Source: Dyadobacter pollutisoli
GTDB lineage: Bacteria; Bacteroidota; Bacteroidia; Cytophagales; Spirosomataceae
Direction of reading: 5' to 3'
DNA length: 64,000 bases
NCBI RefSeq assembly: GCF_026625565.1
Contig: NZ_CP112998.1
Location: 5,668,001-5,732,000, forward strand
The position numbers were made by a program, and so were the translations under genes. Below are positions 61,649-64,000 of this stretch, piece by piece. The notes beneath the pieces are model-generated. The model searched no databases. It saw only the letters and a list, made by a program, of their open reading frames with translations, and was not told where the DNA came from. The first letter of the stretch is position 1. Each line of letters starts with the position of its first letter.

Positions 61649-64000
61649 CCGTATCGTAATCCGCAGGTTCAAAAAATGAATGTTGCATCAGCGTGTGGCT
61701 GAAATACATATTCGTCAGGGTGTTGGACACGGAGCTGATCAGTCTGGATACTTCGGAAAGTAAATTGAAAAGCTCTACCCGCTCCGAGTCCGCATTGCAT
61801 TTGCTCAAATCCGAAATATCGGCCAGCTTAATCAATGTGGATGCTTGCAAAACAAATTTCTGAGCGTCATTCAATCGCTTACTCCGGGTGGTGGTAGGAA
61901 GTTTTGTCAGGTTCTTTTTCAGCTCGTCCACCATGTAAACCAATGAATATGGCAGTGTTTTTTCCAACAAAACCATATCAAGCATCGCCTCTACGCTCAG
62001 GTGCGACTTATAAATCTGACGATAATTTACCAGCAAATGATGATTGATCAATGTAGCTTCGATCAACTCATTTTCAACCGCCTGCGCATTTTTTACACCA
62101 AAATTAGATTGCAAAACGCTGATCCTGGATAAAATTCGTTCGATCAGCTTCCCCGTTTCCAGCAATAAAAAGCTATTGTCACGCGGCATACTTTCCGCGA
62201 TCACGCCCAGGAAAGTAAACATGTTGTTAAACAGACCGTCCAGTGTTTTCTGAATGTTGTTGCTATTCATGGTTGACGCATTCCGTATCTCATGGAAACC
62301 ATTGTCCACCAGGTCCACGATTCGCCATATTTCCAGGTCCCACTGGTTACGTACCGCTCCCACGGCATTCAGGAACAGCCCTATATTCGACGATACCGTA
62401 CCAGGTCTTGAAGTATTAGAGATCAGGTCAATAATCTCTTTATATGGATCCGCAAGCGGGTCTTCTTCTTCCAAAAACCCTGGATAAGTTGCCGAAAGGT
62501 GTGTCAGCGATTGCAGCAAAACCTTAATGTGCTCCTGTTTTGCCGGGCCGCCGAAGTTGCGGTCCAGGTTCAGAACATTAATGGTCGTGTTCATGAACTT
62601 GATGATCGACATCGCCCTTTCGCAATACCGGCCTACCCAAAACAGGTTTTCAGCGCTTCTGCTAGGCAGGGATATATGTTTATTGACAGTAGCCAGAATC
62701 GGCAAAGTGATCTTTTCCTGCAACTCCTCCGTTTTGTCCGAAACAATCCAGGTATCTTTCGACAGGCCGCCATGTTGGTTAGAGATCACAAAACGGTCTT
62801 TCACCGGCGAGCTTCTCGTCAGACCGCCCTGCATGACGTGGTAGCCATTTTCATCGGCCACCATAAATGCCCGCAAAGCAGCATAACGCGGCTCAATGTT
62901 TCCATCCACCAGCGAAGGTGTCGTCGACAAACTGACTTCCTGTTGTGCTATAAATTCATACGGCCGCTGAGTGATCATCCGTTTCAGATCCTCCTTTTCA
63001 TTAAATGAGAGCAGCCGACCGTAAATAGACCTGAATCTACTCTTGCGATTGGCCTTCTTAATGATCAGCTCATCAATGTGTTCAAGAACATAATTCAATT
63101 CCTTCGCATGTCCGCACCACCAGGTAGCGACCGAGGGCATCATCAGTTTTTCTCCCAGGAAATACGTACTAATGTTTTCCATAAAGGCCAAAAAAGCATG
63201 ATTTTCCAGCACGCTGGTGCCCGGCGGGTTCAGTACTTGTACATTCCCCATGCGGATCGCCTGCAGGAGACCAGGCACGCCCAGTCTTGATCCTTCATGT
63301 AATTCCAGCGGATCGCACCAGTCATCATCAATCCGGCGAATGATCACGTCCACCTTTTGGAGTCCGTCAATGGATTTGAGCCACACACAGCCATTCCTTA
63401 CCAGCAGGTCATCACCTTGTGCCAGCGTGTAACCCAAGTACGACGCCAGGTATGCGTGTTCGAAATAAGCTTCGTTATTGGGTCCTGGTGTGAGGTAAAC
63501 AATGTTCGGAGCGTCTTTACTTTTGTCCGATAACCTCAAAACCGTGTTCTGAACACTATTAAAGTAAGGCGCCAGCTTGCTAACGTACATTCCGTCCGCC
63601 AGTTCGGGCAGCAACTTGCTCATCACGACCCTGTTTTCCAAGGTATAACCTGATCCTGACGGTGCCTGCGTACGGTTATCCACAATCCACATTTGTCCGT
63701 CCGGGCCGCGGGCCATATCCGCAGCAAACAATGTGAGCTGTCTGCTGGCCGGAAGTTTTAAATCGACACATGGCCGGAAAAAGCCGGTGTTATCATAAAC
63801 CAGTTCCGCCGGGATGATGCCGTCTTTCACGAGGTTCCTCGGACCATACAGATCTTTCAGGACCATGTCCAGCAAAGTAGCGCGCTGCTGCAATCCCTTT
63901 GCAATGCCATTCCATTCTTTTTGTTCAATCAAAAAAGGAATGGGATCCAGCTGCCAGGGACGGTTAAGGCCGTCGGGGGTACCATATACATTATAAGTCA
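61638..64000 (-). CDS. Circularly permuted ATP-grasp/alpha-E fusion protein (5' end outside window)
   Basis: 786 residues are visible; the reading frame stays open to the right edge and shows TYNVYGTPDGLNRPWQLDPI just inside it, so the start is outside. Residues about 1-450 (visible numbering) are the circularly permuted ATP-grasp domain (DUF404/407), with VIIRRIDDDWCDPLELHEGS, LNPPGTSVLENHAFLAFMEN and ATWWCGHAKELNY. From about 465 the alpha-E helical domain begins (LPSRSAENLFWVGRYCERAM). Many bacteria have the two as separate genes; here they are fused. Predicted amide-bond ligase working with the transglutaminase behind it. Confidence 0.9.
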   Translation of the reverse strand, partial: TYNVYGTPDGLNRPWQLDPIPFLIEQKEWNGIAKGLQQRATLLDMVLKDLYGPRNLVKDGIIPAELVYDNTGFFRPCVDLKLPASRQLTLFAADMARGPDGQMWIVDNRTQAPSGSGYTLENRVVMSKLLPELADGMYVSKLAPYFNSVQNTVLRLSDKSKDAPNIVYLTPGPNNEAYFEHAYLASYLGYTLAQGDDLLVRNGCVWLKSIDGLQKVDVIIRRIDDDWCDPLELHEGSRLGVPGLLQAIRMGNVQVLNPPGTSVLENHAFLAFMENISTYFLGEKLMMPSVATWWCGHAKELNYVLEHIDELIIKKANRKSRFRSIYGRLLSFNEKEDLKRMITQRPYEFIAQQEVSLSTTPSLVDGNIEPRYAALRAFMVADENGYHVMQGGLTRSSPVKDRFVISNQHGGLSKDTWIVSDKTEELQEKITLPILATVNKHISLPSRSAENLFWVGRYCERAMSIIKFMNTTINVLNLDRNFGGPAKQEHIKVLLQSLTHLSATYPGFLEEEDPLADPYKEIIDLISNTSRPGTVSSNIGLFLNAVGAVRNQWDLEIWRIVDLVDNGFHEIRNASTMNSNNIQKTLDGLFNNMFTFLGVIAESMPRDNSFLLLETGKLIERILSRISVLQSNFGVKNAQAVENELIEATLINHHLLVNYRQIYKSHLSVEAMLDMVLLEKTLPYSLVYMVDELKKNLTKLPTTTRSKRLNDAQKFVLQASTLIKLADISDLSKCNADSERVELFNLLSEVSRLISSVSNTLTNMYFSHTLMQHSFFEPADYDTDEI

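Overview
The window is a chromosomal segment of a Bacteroidota bacterium, most likely a member of the Cytophagales close to Dyadobacter (an inference from protein style and gene order, not from a search). Signs of the phylum are the promoters of the TTTG-N19-TAnnTTTG type, weak or absent Shine-Dalgarno sequences, an alternative complex III (act) operon joined to cytochrome oxidase genes, DUF3078 and DUF2520 proteins, and the order rplM-rpsI-rpsB-tsf. Most genes are housekeeping genes and most lie on the minus strand. Both ends cut a gene: rpoB loses its 3' part on the left, and an ATP-grasp/alpha-E gene loses its 5' end on the right.

Region by region. 1-8.1 kb: the translation/transcription block tuf, tRNA-Trp, secE, nusG, rplK, rplA, rplJ, rplL, rpoB, read leftwards, then a tRNA-Tyr/Gly/Thr cluster with a rearranged tRNA-Thr. 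8.2-10.8 kb: a sigma factor / membrane anti-sigma / outer-membrane protein module. 10.9-14.3 kb: murI and a GH106-like glycosidase. 14.3-31.1 kb: one long operon actABCDEF-ctaC-ctaD-ctaA-ctaB-two subunit III genes-subunit IV-SCO-like-DUF420-small protein. It encodes the quinol-oxidising alternative complex III, the heme-copper oxidase that receives its electrons, and assembly and heme A factors. A near-perfect promoter precedes it and a terminator follows it. 31.3-37.8 kb: tRNA-Cys, rpsA, an HNH nuclease, smpB, accD with a radical SAM gene, and an FMN reductase. 37.8-46.5 kb: the distal half of the division and cell wall cluster, murD-ftsW-murG-murC-ftsQ-ftsA-ftsZ, in which ftsQ is interrupted by a frameshift in a 9-base homopolymer. 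46.6-51.7 kb: mscL, a DUF3078 protein, an ECF sigma factor, tsf, rpsB, rpsI and rplM, with an unusual array of 10-bp-phased GTCA motifs between rpsI and rpsB. 51.8-58 kb: envelope genes (outer-membrane protein, DUF1080, DUF2520, kdsC, acyltransferase, polysaccharide deacetylase) and sbcD. 58-64 kb: an AbiEii-like toxin/antitoxin pair, a DksA-like protein, pdhB, and a transglutaminase / ATP-grasp-alpha-E operon.

No prophage, insertion sequence, CRISPR array or obvious large island was seen. The observations that most merit follow-up are the phased GTCA inverted array, the ftsQ frameshift, the nested tRNA-Thr copies, the 13-bp hairpin at the ctaD/ctaA junction, and the little-understood transglutaminase / ATP-grasp operon.
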